From positions 1-64,000 of the forward strand of contig NZ_VRTT01000039.1 of the NCBI RefSeq assembly GCF_008017805.1: DNA of 64,000 bases. The letters are read 5' to 3'. Below the pieces are notes generated by a model that was given only the letters and a program-made list of their open reading frames with translations, did no database searches and had not been told where the DNA came from. A program made the translations under genes and the position numbers. The stretch is from Paenibacillus sp. N3.4. GTDB taxonomy: Bacteria; Bacillota; Bacilli; Paenibacillales; NBRC-103111. Positions 44,324 to 53,726 of the stretch are shown here, in pieces (the first letter of the stretch is position 1; every line of letters begins with the position of its first letter).

Positions 44324-46048
44324 TTACTTCTTAGGAATAAAAAGACGAACGATTGCCCCTTTTTCCAAGCCATTACCCATCATTAAACAGGCCTCATTTG
44401 CAAAATAAGCTTGGAGCCTTTGTTTCACATTTTGAATGCCCAAATGCCGATCACCATGTAAGGCCTGGCTGCTTGCCACAAACTTTTGTAAGGATTGCTC
44501 TGAAAATCCATTGCCATTATCTTCAATCTGTATCCAGATGCCACGGCTATTTTCCACAAGCTCTTGGTAACAAGATATTTTCAAATGAAAGCCCTCCTCT
44601 TGTATAACCATGCCATGGATAATGGCATTTTCTACAAAAGGCTGAAAAATTAATGCAGGAACAAGCCATTCGCCGGCGGATTCGTCCATTTCAATCACAT
44701 AATCGAAATGTATAGGAAAACGCAATTTATGAATTTGCAAGTAATGATCAATATGCTTCATTTCTTCCTTGACCGTAACCATTTCTTGTGAGCTTCGGAT
44801 CATAAAACGGAAATAATTCATGAGATGAACCATCATCTTCTGTGCTAATTCGGATTTTTTAGTAGCAATCAGGTTATAGGCTATATTTAATGAATTCAAT
44901 AGAAAATGGGGATTAATTTGCAACTGCAGCTGCTTAATTTCAGCCTGTTGCGTTTTAATATGCTCTTCGTAAACGTTAATTTTTAAAGATGAAATTTGGG
45001 TGGACATGGTGTTAAATGTTTCAGATATCATTGCCAATTCCCTGGAATGACTAGGAGGCATTCTGTATTTCAGATCCCCGTCCTGTATGCGCCGCATGGC
45101 ATGAATGACACGAAATATGGGGTTCATAACGATTTTTTTGAGTAAAATTAAATTTAAAATAAGAAAACTACCAATAACAAAGGGCAAGAAGTAAATAAAC
45201 TTTTGCAGCAAAGAGAGCTGTTTATATACATTTTTTTCTGGCATGAGAACGATCATAATCATATTAGAAACCTGTGACCGATGCGTGACCATTAAATAAT
45301 CATCAGGAATTTTCACAGTATGAAAGGAATTGTTATTCCTAAGAATTTCGCTTGTAATTTGCTCCAAAAATTCAGGAGATAGGTTTGATTTCGTTAATGG
45401 TTCTGCTTGCTCAGAGAAGAAAATAATTTGTTCACCGGCAACTAAAGAAACCTTATTGGTTGGCTCCGCTAAATTCTGGATAGGGATAATGCTCCCTACA
45501 TATAGATCTTTCCCTGATTTAACAACATGAATAAGACAAGGAATGTCTGCAACCTTGATCGTTCTCCATCCGTCCCATTGTCCTAAGGATTGGCCATCCT
45601 TTCGCAACCACTCAAAAATAGCATTTTCCGTGAATTTATTTTGTGGAATCTGAGACCCGTTAGACCTTGTAATCACATAATCTTCCGTTTTAGGAGAGTA
45701 AATAAATAAAGCGCCTATCTCGCTGTAGTAATTAATATCCTTCTCCATCGTATTGGCAGCGGCTATTCGAGTCATTAAATATTCATCGCTTCCGTGAGGC
45801 TGCATTTCTAATGAAGTGATAGCTGGATCTTGGAGAGCCATTCTAAACATATATTTATTTATTTCCGATAATTTATTGTCAATCTGACTCATTTGCCCGC
45901 TTAACAAACTTGAATTGGTTTGTGCTACTTGATCGCGTACCAAATTCATGGCGTAGCTATTACTGAAAAACAATAATAAAAGCAAAGGAAGGGATACAGA
46001 GATAAAAACGCTTACAAATTTGAACATCAGAGAACTTCGGTAATTCAT
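44324..46048 (-). CDS. Sensor histidine kinase (YesM-like), cluster B
   Basis: 574 residues. Two membrane helices (about 10-30 and 275-300) surround an extracytoplasmic sensor. HAMP (about 300-350) is followed by the LytS/YesM kinase core: INPHFLLNSLNIAYN with the phospho-His, FQPFVENAIIHG, EDNGNGF and LGIQNVKQRLQAYF. Start ATG with GAGGGG. It lies between the regulator gene and the permeases, in one operon running leftward. Confidence 0.93.
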   Translation of the reverse strand: MNYRSSLMFKFVSVFISVSLPLLLLLFFSNSYAMNLVRDQVAQTNSSLLSGQMSQIDNKLSEINKYMFRMALQDPAITSLEMQPHGSDEYLMTRIAAANTMEKDINYYSEIGALFIYSPKTEDYVITRSNGSQIPQNKFTENAIFEWLRKDGQSLGQWDGWRTIKVADIPCLIHVVKSGKDLYVGSIIPIQNLAEPTNKVSLVAGEQIIFFSEQAEPLTKSNLSPEFLEQITSEILRNNNSFHTVKIPDDYLMVTHRSQVSNMIMIVLMPEKNVYKQLSLLQKFIYFLPFVIGSFLILNLILLKKIVMNPIFRVIHAMRRIQDGDLKYRMPPSHSRELAMISETFNTMSTQISSLKINVYEEHIKTQQAEIKQLQLQINPHFLLNSLNIAYNLIATKKSELAQKMMVHLMNYFRFMIRSSQEMVTVKEEMKHIDHYLQIHKLRFPIHFDYVIEMDESAGEWLVPALIFQPFVENAIIHGMVIQEEGFHLKISCYQELVENSRGIWIQIEDNGNGFSEQSLQKFVASSQALHGDRHLGIQNVKQRLQAYFANEACLMMGNGLEKGAIVRLFIPKK

Positions 46049-46070
46049 CTATATTCCCCTCTCTAAGTAC

Positions 46071-47441
46071 TTATTTTTGCAGTTTTCTAAATTCATACGG
46101 TGTTATATCATACGTGCGCTTAAACATCTTGGAAAAATGAGAGAAATGGAAATAGCCGAGAGAAACGGCAATTTGACTAATGGTAGCATCAGTATCTGTT
46201 AATAGCTCCTTTGCCATCTTCATCCGTTCGTTCGTCATGAAATCGGTTAGTGTTTCTCCTGTTTCTTTTTTAAAAAAACGGGATAAATAGGCTGGGTTTA
46301 AATGAACAGACTCTGCTATTTCTTCACGGGTTATTTCTGAGGTTAAGTTCTCTTTCATATACTTTTTCACTCTCTCAATCATCGTCTTTTCCCCTTTTGG
46401 AGATACCAACAATTCCAAGATAAGCTGAATAACATCATTTAACCAAACTTCCAATTGCGAGAGCGTTCTCGGATGCTCCCTCAATACGTTGTGAGCTTCG
46501 GTAGCAGCTATCCCGTTTTTATGTAAGAAATAATAGATCATCTGTAATAATCCCTGTGAAAATGATTGAATGAGTGATGTATGAATGTTCGAGCTTGATT
46601 TAAGATTTTCTAGAGCCTCTTTTATTTTATGGATGAGCTCATTGCTGCTGCCCTGTTCAATCAAATCTCCCCATTCGGAAAAGTTAGGCAGCTTAAGGCT
46701 TAAATCATATTCCTCAAATTGTTGGTGGTAAATAAGTGCCTGATTGGAGAGAGTGACATTATTGCTTTCCATCACTATTAAATTTTGATATACGCCAAAT
46801 AAGCCCTGTATGGACGTCCAATTCCCTACATAACAGGATAAACTGCAATAGAAATATTCTTTGCATGCCAGAATAAAAGCTTCACATCTTAAACGCCAAT
46901 CCTCCTGAGAAAGCGTCTGCGTACCTTCAGAATAAATAAATATTATATTAATTCCCGAATGATCCTGAAACGCAAGTCCATGATCCTGTTGAATGACCAA
47001 CTCTACTGCTGCATTTCGGCATGCGTACTCAAGAACCTCTTCATCTCTGGAACTGAATTCTTTATGCCATTTTTCCACACTAATCAGAATCGGAAGGATT
47101 GTAAAATGGGGAGAAGTGGTTAGCCCAACTTCTTTCAGCTCACCTTCGATCTTTATTGGATCGTTGGAAATACGCTCGTCCAAATAATCTTGCCAAACGC
47201 GTTCAATGAGTAAAGGCTTTTTTGCCTCCCACAATGTGTAGAACTTTTCATAGGATTCTTTAATTTCTTCATAGCCTTGCTCTTTTTTTCGAATTTCCAA
47301 CGCTTTTACGATAATCTCCTCAAGTTCCGAAAAAATTACAGGTTTAACCATATAATCAAAGACTCCCAATTGAATAGCTTTTTTAGCATAATCAAACTCA
47401 GAATGGCAAGTAAGAAACACGACAACGATGTAAATAGAATA
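46071..47441 (-). CDS. AraC-type response regulator, N-terminus missing
   Basis: The body (449 residues from a GTG at 47420) is a YesN-like regulator: the end of a receiver domain (VVVFLTCHSEFDYAKKAIQL, DYMVKPV), a middle domain, and a C-terminal AraC module (LTSEITREEIAESVHLNPAY and ISQIAVSLGYFHFSHFSKMF). The first 80 or so receiver residues, including the acidic pocket and the phospho-Asp, are absent. Homology ends near 47430-47445. A matching N-terminal piece lies at 47505-47553 on the opposite strand, so the gene has been disrupted by a rearrangement or mis-assembly. Otherwise it would pair with the kinase downstream. Confidence 0.8.
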   Translation of the reverse strand, partial: YSIYIVVVFLTCHSEFDYAKKAIQLGVFDYMVKPVIFSELEEIIVKALEIRKKEQGYEEIKESYEKFYTLWEAKKPLLIERVWQDYLDERISNDPIKIEGELKEVGLTTSPHFTILPILISVEKWHKEFSSRDEEVLEYACRNAAVELVIQQDHGLAFQDHSGINIIFIYSEGTQTLSQEDWRLRCEAFILACKEYFYCSLSCYVGNWTSIQGLFGVYQNLIVMESNNVTLSNQALIYHQQFEEYDLSLKLPNFSEWGDLIEQGSSNELIHKIKEALENLKSSSNIHTSLIQSFSQGLLQMIYYFLHKNGIAATEAHNVLREHPRTLSQLEVWLNDVIQLILELLVSPKGEKTMIERVKKYMKENLTSEITREEIAESVHLNPAYLSRFFKKETGETLTDFMTNERMKMAKELLTDTDATISQIAVSLGYFHFSHFSKMFKRTYDITPYEFRKLQK

Positions 47442-47504
47442 TAAGGTTGCCTGTGCGTTATAATGATTCTTGCCATGTTAGATATTAATTAAAGGGGAGT
47501 CAAT

Positions 47505-47553
47505 ATGAGTCAATTATTGCTAGTTGATGACGAAATTTATGCAATTGAGGGAC
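47505..47553 (+). pseudogene. Inverted N-terminal fragment of a response regulator
   Basis: An ATG with AAAGGGGAG upstream encodes MSQLLLVDDEIYAIEGL, the exact pattern of a receiver-domain start (compare MNEYQLLLVDDDINSVDCV in the regulator at 57916). The frame then loses similarity and stops near 47620. A TATAAT (47459-47464) precedes it. This is most simply the displaced, inverted start of the regulator at 46071-47441, with about 60 codons lost between the two pieces. Confidence 0.7.
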
Positions 47554-48459
47554 TATGTAGTTCTTTCGCGATTAACGAAATTAGATGTGAAATGGATTTC
47601 AGAATTAAAAGGCAATGAACATTTCAGAGGGACCAAATCGAATCCATTCTTCGAGCTCATCATGGTGACGGAAGGACCTATTTACTTGCAAGTGGGGAGC
47701 GAGCGATTAGAGCTGCAAAGCGGAGAATGCTTCTTGCTAATGCCTTGGGAACAGCATGGTATGTGGAGGTCTATTGCCGAGCAGAGCGGCTTTTATTGGG
47801 TGCAGTTCGCAGCAGATCCCGGGTTGAGCTGGCACTCAGACGTGACTGATGCATGGAATCCTATTCCTTCTACGACACCTGCCATGCAGGATTTAAGAAT
47901 TTCGTCCCCTCACGATATGATCGAATCTTTACTCTTGCCGCGCCGCTTCAATCCTTCGCTGCGCTATGAAATACTAGGTCTGTTCGAGAAGCTGCAGCAC
48001 CACTTTAATGTCCCAAAAGGGTACTTTCGCTTCCGCTCTTCTCTTCTGCTGGGGCACATACTTGAGCTGATTGCACAAGATTTGCTCGAACAAAAGCAGT
48101 TGAATACGGAGCCGTCTTCCACCTTTCTTTTATACCGCAAGCTCGTCAACTTTCTTGACGAGGAATACATGAACAACTCCTCGAGTGATAGGCTTGAGCA
48201 AAGCTTTCACCATAATTATGAATACCTTTGTCAAGTTTTCAAAAAATATTCGGGCATTACGATAGGTTCCTATCTCCATCAACTGCAAATACAAAGAGCA
48301 AAGCATCTGCTGGCCAGTTCGCAAACAATGATTCGCGACATCGCTGAGCAGGTCGGATTTCAAGACCCTTATTATTTCTCTCGCATATTTAAAAAGCTGG
48401 AAGGCATTAGCCCCCAGCAATTTCGAGATCGTTTATTAGATTTAGATAAGCTTAGTTAA
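47527..48459 (+). CDS. AraC-family transcriptional regulator with cupin domain
   Basis: About 310 residues. N-terminal cupin sugar-sensing domain: FFELIMVTEGPIYLQVG, LQSGECFLLMPWEQHGM. C-terminal helix-turn-helix pair: HNYEYLCQVFKKYSGITIGS and IRDIAEQVGFQDPYYFSRIF followed by GISPQQFRDR. The true start is unclear, because the first codons overlap the displaced regulator fragment and no ribosome site precedes the in-frame ATGs, so its 5' end may be altered. It overlaps the convergent ADP-ribosylglycohydrolase gene by 4 bases. Confidence 0.85.
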   Translation: MTKFMQLRDYVVLSRLTKLDVKWISELKGNEHFRGTKSNPFFELIMVTEGPIYLQVGSERLELQSGECFLLMPWEQHGMWRSIAEQSGFYWVQFAADPGLSWHSDVTDAWNPIPSTTPAMQDLRISSPHDMIESLLLPRRFNPSLRYEILGLFEKLQHHFNVPKGYFRFRSSLLLGHILELIAQDLLEQKQLNTEPSSTFLLYRKLVNFLDEEYMNNSSSDRLEQSFHHNYEYLCQVFKKYSGITIGSYLHQLQIQRAKHLLASSQTMIRDIAEQVGFQDPYYFSRIFKKLEGISPQQFRDRLLDLDKLS

Positions 48460-49991
48460 CGTTTCGGAACACCGTTGATGAACACGAGCGGAATAAGCCC
48501 TTTTGTTGGACGTCCTTGCGCTGTAATTTCGACGATTAGGTCATACCTGCTCTCTTGCATGTCATTAGGAGTAATCGTAAACACTAGTTCCGTTCTCCCA
48601 ATGTTACAGTGATAATTTTCCAGGGACGTTCCTACTTGTAGTCCAGGAGTAATGCTCCAATTTGCTGGCAGGTGCCATTTTACTTGCAGCCACTGCTGCA
48701 TGAACAGTTGATTGTCGACAATCAACTTAATGGTTTTCGATACCCCCTCTTGAACGAATGGCTCTTCACCATAATCAACCGCTGCTGCAAATATGACAAA
48801 ATCATACGCGACACGGAAAGGACTCATTTGAAGCTTATCAGCAAAACTCCGGCTAAGCCACGCATTTACCTGCTGCGGTTGGCTGAATAACTGCTCGCCA
48901 TCCTTAACCTCAATGGTATAACCTTCGGCGGCAGTTACGACATCGCAAAGGGTGCTTCCTAGGAACGATGGCGTCAGTCGAATGATTCGTTCCGTTAATT
49001 CCGTAACTGTTTTGGGAATTCGCAGCCCTTGATCTCCCAGATTAAGACAAACCGTCTTGATCGAATCACCGATCGGATCGGTCCATTTGCTTGGAATGCT
49101 TTGTGCGCCACCGATGATTCCGAGGATAGAGCCCAGAGTCGCAGCGGTACAATCCGTATCTTCCCCACAATTGTTGGCAATACATATGCTGTTGCCAAAA
49201 TCTCCTTCGCCGTACAGCCAGCCAATGATTGTGATGCCCACGTTGCTTGGCGCGTCATAGCCCATTTTGCCTACAGGGATATCGTTTGGTAAATCTCTAG
49301 GGTCCATACCCAGAATACCAAAGCTGCCTGGCACATCCGTCAACACTTTGATGCGTGCCTCTTGCCAAGTTAAGCCGCTAGTGTAAGCATCCATCGCTGA
49401 GGCTACGCCTTTAGCTACACCGCTATCTGTAGGAATATAAGATAAGCCGATTTCAATCAGTTTATTTCTATCACTTTCTACAAAAGCAGCGCTTTCGATT
49501 GCCGCGAAGAACACCTCCGCGTAAACCCCTTCATGGCTGTGATCGACGATCGCATCTTCCCAGGCATAATTGACTGCGATATCAGGATTACCCGGAGCCA
49601 AACAAGCCCAAATTTCGGAACGGATAAAAGCGCCATTGCTGTCACGGAAAACGTTGTCCACATAGCCTGAAAGCGGCGGCACGATACCTTGACGCATATT
49701 ATTTTTCCCAGCACCGTACTCTCCCCAGTTTGGAACAATATAGGAAAGCCAGTATTCGCCTAAAATCCGCGCATTCACACCCCGCCCATACTTCTCTGCG
49801 ACATTCAGCCAAACAAGCTGCAGGTCCAAATCATCATTGGGCAGTGGCTCTCCATTCAAATCCTGCGTATAAAAATCAAAGTCAAAGACTCCGCGTTTGC
49901 ATTCGAAAGGCGCACCTAATGTTCCTCCGATATTTTTGCCGATCCAGCACCCCATCAATTTACTTCTGTACTCGCTCAAGCTCAGCTTCAT
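48456..49991 (-). CDS. ADP-ribosylglycohydrolase family protein
   Basis: 511 residues. The first 330 or so are the ARH/DraG fold: KLMGCWIGKNIGGTLGAPFE, LPNDDLDLQLVWL, and NCGEDTDCTAATLGSILGII, whose Asp and Thr residues bind the two Mg ions. The C-terminal 150 residues form a beta-rich domain of unknown role. ARH enzymes remove ADP-ribose from proteins or related N- or O-glycosidic bonds; in Paenibacillus they often sit beside AraC regulators and may act on nucleosides or glycosides, which is inference. Start ATG with GGAGG seven bases upstream. Confidence 0.88.
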   Translation of the reverse strand: MKLSLSEYRSKLMGCWIGKNIGGTLGAPFECKRGVFDFDFYTQDLNGEPLPNDDLDLQLVWLNVAEKYGRGVNARILGEYWLSYIVPNWGEYGAGKNNMRQGIVPPLSGYVDNVFRDSNGAFIRSEIWACLAPGNPDIAVNYAWEDAIVDHSHEGVYAEVFFAAIESAAFVESDRNKLIEIGLSYIPTDSGVAKGVASAMDAYTSGLTWQEARIKVLTDVPGSFGILGMDPRDLPNDIPVGKMGYDAPSNVGITIIGWLYGEGDFGNSICIANNCGEDTDCTAATLGSILGIIGGAQSIPSKWTDPIGDSIKTVCLNLGDQGLRIPKTVTELTERIIRLTPSFLGSTLCDVVTAAEGYTIEVKDGEQLFSQPQQVNAWLSRSFADKLQMSPFRVAYDFVIFAAAVDYGEEPFVQEGVSKTIKLIVDNQLFMQQWLQVKWHLPANWSITPGLQVGTSLENYHCNIGRTELVFTITPNDMQESRYDLIVEITAQGRPTKGLIPLVFINGVPKR

Positions 49992-50127
49992 CTTCATTCC
50001 TCCATAGGTTCGTTTCATTAACTAAACCGAGTATAGCAGGAGGTTTTCAGCTGCGACATGAACGATCTTTAGTAAGTTTCTCTTTAAAAAGTGAGTTTTG
50101 TCCATCTTTAGTTCAGACCCGTCAAAC

Positions 50128-50475
50128 TTAATCAGAATCTATCTTTAGTGCATCCATGGGTACTAAAAATAATTCCATACATTCATCTTCGACGAGAGCT
50201 AAATGATCTTCCTCATACGCATGCAGCAATGTTAACTGAGTATTCAGAGAAATTCCATCGATTAATTTAATCGTTGTAGCGATTTTTTCACTTTTATTTT
50301 CTGGGTAAAAATTTGCGATTTGAAGAAGCTTAGAATGAATCTCATCTAATTGAAATGTTAATTCCGTATACATATTTTTAATCTCTTCAATAGAAGAGCT
50401 CTCTGCAAATTCATTATATTGGTCAGCCAATGCAGCAATTTCTTTGGATACTTCAAACGTATTCGTAATATTCAT
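50128..50475 (-). CDS. Hypothetical helical cytoplasmic protein
   Basis: 115 residues, no recognised family. Mostly alpha-helical and acidic: SKEIAALADQYNEFAES, EIKNMYTELTFQLDEIHSKLL. No membrane segment or signal. ATG with GGGAG nine bases upstream; an ATG six bases earlier is too close. Its helical pattern suggests an oligomeric or partner-binding protein. Isolated between the ADP-ribosylglycohydrolase and the dockerin gene. Confidence 0.6.
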   Translation of the reverse strand: MNITNTFEVSKEIAALADQYNEFAESSSIEEIKNMYTELTFQLDEIHSKLLQIANFYPENKSEKIATTIKLIDGISLNTQLTLLHAYEEDHLALVEDECMELFLVPMDALKIDSD

Positions 50476-50615
50476 TTTCATACGCTCCCTCTAAAAGTTA
50501 GTATATCTCTTAAATCGAATTAAATTATTATATCATGGCAAAAAGACGCTGGCGAGAGAAGGGGCTCTTCTCAACCAATGCCTGATTATACCCTCAACCG
50601 GCTGCAGCGAGTACC

Positions 50616-51867
50616 TTATCTTACGCTTGCTGTTACCTGATCTAATAACATTGAAATATCCTCTTTATCAAAAATCCCATCCTGATTGACATCCATCTGC
50701 AAAGCAGGATTAATGATCATTTAACTATATCGTCTATGCCAATTCGATTATCTAGTGATAGGTCGAGATTATTAAAGGTGATGACTGGCCTAGCACGGAT
50801 CGCATTGTTTAATTCATTATTGTTGGTTTTAAACGTTCCACTTTGCAATGACATCGTAACCAAGGTTGCTTGCCATAACACGGGTGAGGAAAATGTTAGT
50901 TTTATTGTTTGGCCACTCAAATCTGTTGAATCGTAGACGGCATTCGTTACTGTAACTAGATTATCATTTGCGATAATTTGAAATTTGTTCGCTTGTATTA
51001 CGTACGTTGCGTCCAGAACCGATGATAATTTAACGTTATCGTATGCCCCGTTGCATCACTAAAAGCAGACAACACGGTAACGTCCTTGGTTTTCGGAATT
51101 AAGGCCGTTTCCAGGGTTATGATTGCCGCCTCCGCATCTGTTAATCTACTTAGATTCGTTACTAAGCTTTTTTGACTCGCAGAAAGTTGATCATAGGCCA
51201 TTCGTGCCGCTGTGATGGCAGATTTATCCGATAATGCCACAGCGTCATGGATCGGCAATTGCCCAATTTGCGTCACCATCGCGGTTACAGCTCTCTCATC
51301 GGCCTCCGTCAGATGTAAAAAAACTTCAAGCTCAACAAGTCCACTAAACGTGTCGCGACTTCTGTTTGTAAATACGACCTGTAATCTACTCGATGTAACG
51401 AGATCAAAATTCACCGTGTTCAAGAAGGCTTCAGGTATCACAGGGGTTTTCATTGGGTTGGGTATATCCACCCAACCACTACCATTCCAAAATTGGATCA
51501 GATAACTTGCCGGAGGCTGCACACCACCACCATCATCATATATATGTAACTTTATCTGATTAAAAGTTTTAGCCGAACCAAAATCAATAGCCAACCAATC
51601 CGTTTCATTCGGGGAACCATAATTGGTCCATCGATCTCGCGGATTTTCATTATAGGAGAACACGCCATTAACTGTACTCCAAGCACTATCACAACCGCAT
51701 GTATAAGATGCTGTAACTTCCGGGTAACCTGTCTGACCTGGATTTAAAGCAAGATTCGATTCACTTATTGCATAAACCCTGTTTGAAGTCGGAAACAGGG
51801 TTAGTATCATAGCAACCATTACAAGTAACAGCATACCTCTTTTTTTAAACATGAGATCGATCGACAC
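50616..51867 (-). CDS. Secreted discoidin-dockerin protein, two frame breaks
   Basis: GTG start with GGAGGG; signal peptide about 1-33 (MLLLVMVAMILTLFP). An F5/8 type C (discoidin) domain lies at about 40-185 (TDWLAIDFGSAKTFNQIKL, SRLQVVFTNRS); then a helical spacer, a beta domain, and a C-terminal dockerin pair DLSLDNRIGIDDIVK and DVNQDGIFDKEDISMLL. One base is missing near 51035 (ACGTTAAA) and one near 50722 (GTTAAATG); restoring both gives one protein of about 417 residues ending at 50616. Dockerin suggests docking on a cohesin scaffold; no cohesin is in the window. Likely extracellular carbohydrate binding. Confidence 0.75.
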
Positions 51868-51905
51868 ATAAATCCCTCCTCACAAATGGTACTTATCGTA
51901 GCCTA

Positions 51906-52232
51906 TTAATAATTCGATTCTTTTGAATCTTGCGAATATAAGACATGATTAAATAGCAGGGAAAGCAACTTCCTAATTGATCGAGCGCCAATTTTCTTCA
52001 TAATATTTGCAAGATGATTTTGGACCGTTTTTTCACTGATCATACACTGTTCGGCAATTTCGCGATTGGAAAAACCATATAAAGCAATCAAAGTCAGAAT
52101 TTCTGATTCTCGCTGCGTAAACGGATGACAATTTAAAAAATCTTGCATGGCGGGATCCGTTCCCGTAATCAGAAAATCATTCAAACGCTCATATTCCGCA
52201 CTGTAATGTTCACGAGTATCGCTGTTCTTCAT
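51906..52232 (-). CDS. Short LuxR-type transcriptional regulator
   Basis: 108 residues from ATG with GGAAG upstream; the longer frame reads into the neighbouring small gene. The C-terminal half is a LuxR/GerE helix-turn-helix: FTQRESEILTLIALYGFSNREIAEQ and SEKTVQNHLANIMKKIGARS. There is no receiver or ligand domain; the N-terminal 45 residues are of unknown type. Its start overlaps the end of a small membrane protein gene by 23 bases, so the two are probably coupled and act together. Confidence 0.85.
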   Translation of the reverse strand: MKNSDTREHYSAEYERLNDFLITGTDPAMQDFLNCHPFTQRESEILTLIALYGFSNREIAEQCMISEKTVQNHLANIMKKIGARSIRKLLSLLFNHVLYSQDSKESNY

Positions 52233-52362
52233 GTGATGACTTCCTTCTGTCACTCGGAGGTACCACCTTCTCAGCATTGCTATCCCTTATTAAACGGAAG
52301 AGGATAAGTAAAGTAGAAATAAAAAGAATGCCACCTAATACATTCCATAAAATTAGAAACAT
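52210..52362 (-). CDS. Small single-span membrane protein upstream of luxR
   Basis: A 50-residue frame with GAGG about nine bases before the ATG. It has a hydrophobic helix MFLILWNVLGGILFISTLLI, then a basic RLIRDS and a polar tail ending HEEQRYS. It overlaps the LuxR-type gene, so translation is probably coupled. A membrane partner or sensor for the regulator is possible. Unknown family. Confidence 0.5.
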   Translation of the reverse strand: MFLILWNVLGGILFISTLLILFRLIRDSNAEKVVPPSDRRKSSHEEQRYS

Positions 52363-52556
52363 TTAAACGTGCCTCGCTTTCCGTTTACTACTACCCTTAT
52401 TATAAATAAATCTAATGACCTATTGTAGATGAAGAAATTCACTATCCAAGAAGTATTTCTGTCATTTTTCTACATAAATCTTCAATTCATATGACTAAAG
52501 TCATGTTTATGATAAAATGGAGATAGAAAATTTTCCTATTCCATGTGAGGTACAAT
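52363..52556. other. Divergent promoter region, AT-rich
   Basis: Upstream region shared by the small membrane/LuxR pair (left) and the NarL-type kinase (right). AT-rich; no feature could be fixed. Confidence 0.4.
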
Positions 52557-53708
52557 ATGGATATACAATTAAATAAAAGAATAACACTGATCTTGACTTT
52601 GATCGTGATAGGAACAACAATCATCTTACTGCTCCACACGCCTGATTTTTCTATTGAATTATGCTCGCTATCATGCAGTTATGTGGCTATCGTCCTCATT
52701 CGGGACTACATCATGAAAATTCATCTTCAACGAACGACAGGTATGTTGTTTTTATTTGTTCAACTAGCGCTGGCATTGGTTATATCCGTATTGTCAGAAG
52801 ATTTTTTTGCACAAATCTATATCTTAATTCTCATAGGAGAGTTTACTTTTCATCGCTCCAAAAACCATTCCATTATCTTTACTATAGTGAGCTATGTTTG
52901 CTGTGTACTAAGCCTTCGGATTTATCACTATTTTCCTCCATTTGAACAGATCTACTATGTTTTGCCTCGAATCATTGAATACTTTGCTATTTTCGGAATA
53001 AGCCTTCTTGCAAAGATTGCTTTTCAGCAAAAGAATCAATTGGCTGAAGACAATGAACAGCTGCGAATTGCCTCCATGGAGTTGGAGCGGAAAGCAAAAC
53101 TGCAGGAGCGAACTAGAATATCCCGTGAAATCCATGATTCCGTTGGACATACGCTGACATCCGCGTTAACCGGTTTGCAAACGGCCTCACACGCTATTGG
53201 TAAAAGTCATTATCCTCTTGCACTTGAGATGATTAACAGAACAAAAGAAAATATTCTCAGCGGTCTGGATGATGTGAGAACATCCGTACATCTGTTGCGT
53301 GAAAACATGCCAGATCATAAGTTTATACCCGAGCTTCAAGGATTGATCCATGACACGAAAAAGCAAACCAACGTGGAAATTGCAAGTGAAATAGACCCAT
53401 CGATGCCGGAGCTGTCACCTATGATTGAGATAGCTATTTACCGTGCCTTACAAGAGGGTTTAACCAATGGTATTCGTCATGGTTCCAGCACCTATTTCCA
53501 TTTCACATTAAATTATGATGCTGCGTACATACGATTTATGTTATCCGATAATGGAAAAGCCCCATCCCAAATTATCCATGGCTTTGGTCTAAACGCCATG
53601 AAAGAGAGAGTGGAGGATGTTGGTGGAAAGTTATCGATTTCAAGCAAGGATTATGCCGGTGGCGGTGTAACATTGGAGATAACCATACCCTTTCAGACCA
53701 AAAAATGA
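52557..53708 (+). CDS. Sensor histidine kinase, HisKA_3 (NarL/LiaS) class
   Basis: 383 residues from ATG with GAGG six bases upstream; a GTG 12 bases earlier overlaps it. Five or six membrane helices in the first 165 residues form a membrane-embedded sensor with almost no external loops. A coiled linker leads to the dimerisation domain ERTRISREIHDSVGHTLTSA with the phospho-His, and an ATPase domain ending with GFGLNAMKERVEDVGGKLSI. It forms a pair with the regulator 9 or 18 bp downstream. Membrane-embedded sensors of this kind often respond to envelope-active compounds; inference. Confidence 0.92.
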   Translation: MDIQLNKRITLILTLIVIGTTIILLLHTPDFSIELCSLSCSYVAIVLIRDYIMKIHLQRTTGMLFLFVQLALALVISVLSEDFFAQIYILILIGEFTFHRSKNHSIIFTIVSYVCCVLSLRIYHYFPPFEQIYYVLPRIIEYFAIFGISLLAKIAFQQKNQLAEDNEQLRIASMELERKAKLQERTRISREIHDSVGHTLTSALTGLQTASHAIGKSHYPLALEMINRTKENILSGLDDVRTSVHLLRENMPDHKFIPELQGLIHDTKKQTNVEIASEIDPSMPELSPMIEIAIYRALQEGLTNGIRHGSSTYFHFTLNYDAAYIRFMLSDNGKAPSQIIHGFGLNAMKERVEDVGGKLSISSKDYAGGGVTLEITIPFQTKK

Positions 53709-53726
53709 TCGGACGGAGTGAGCCAC

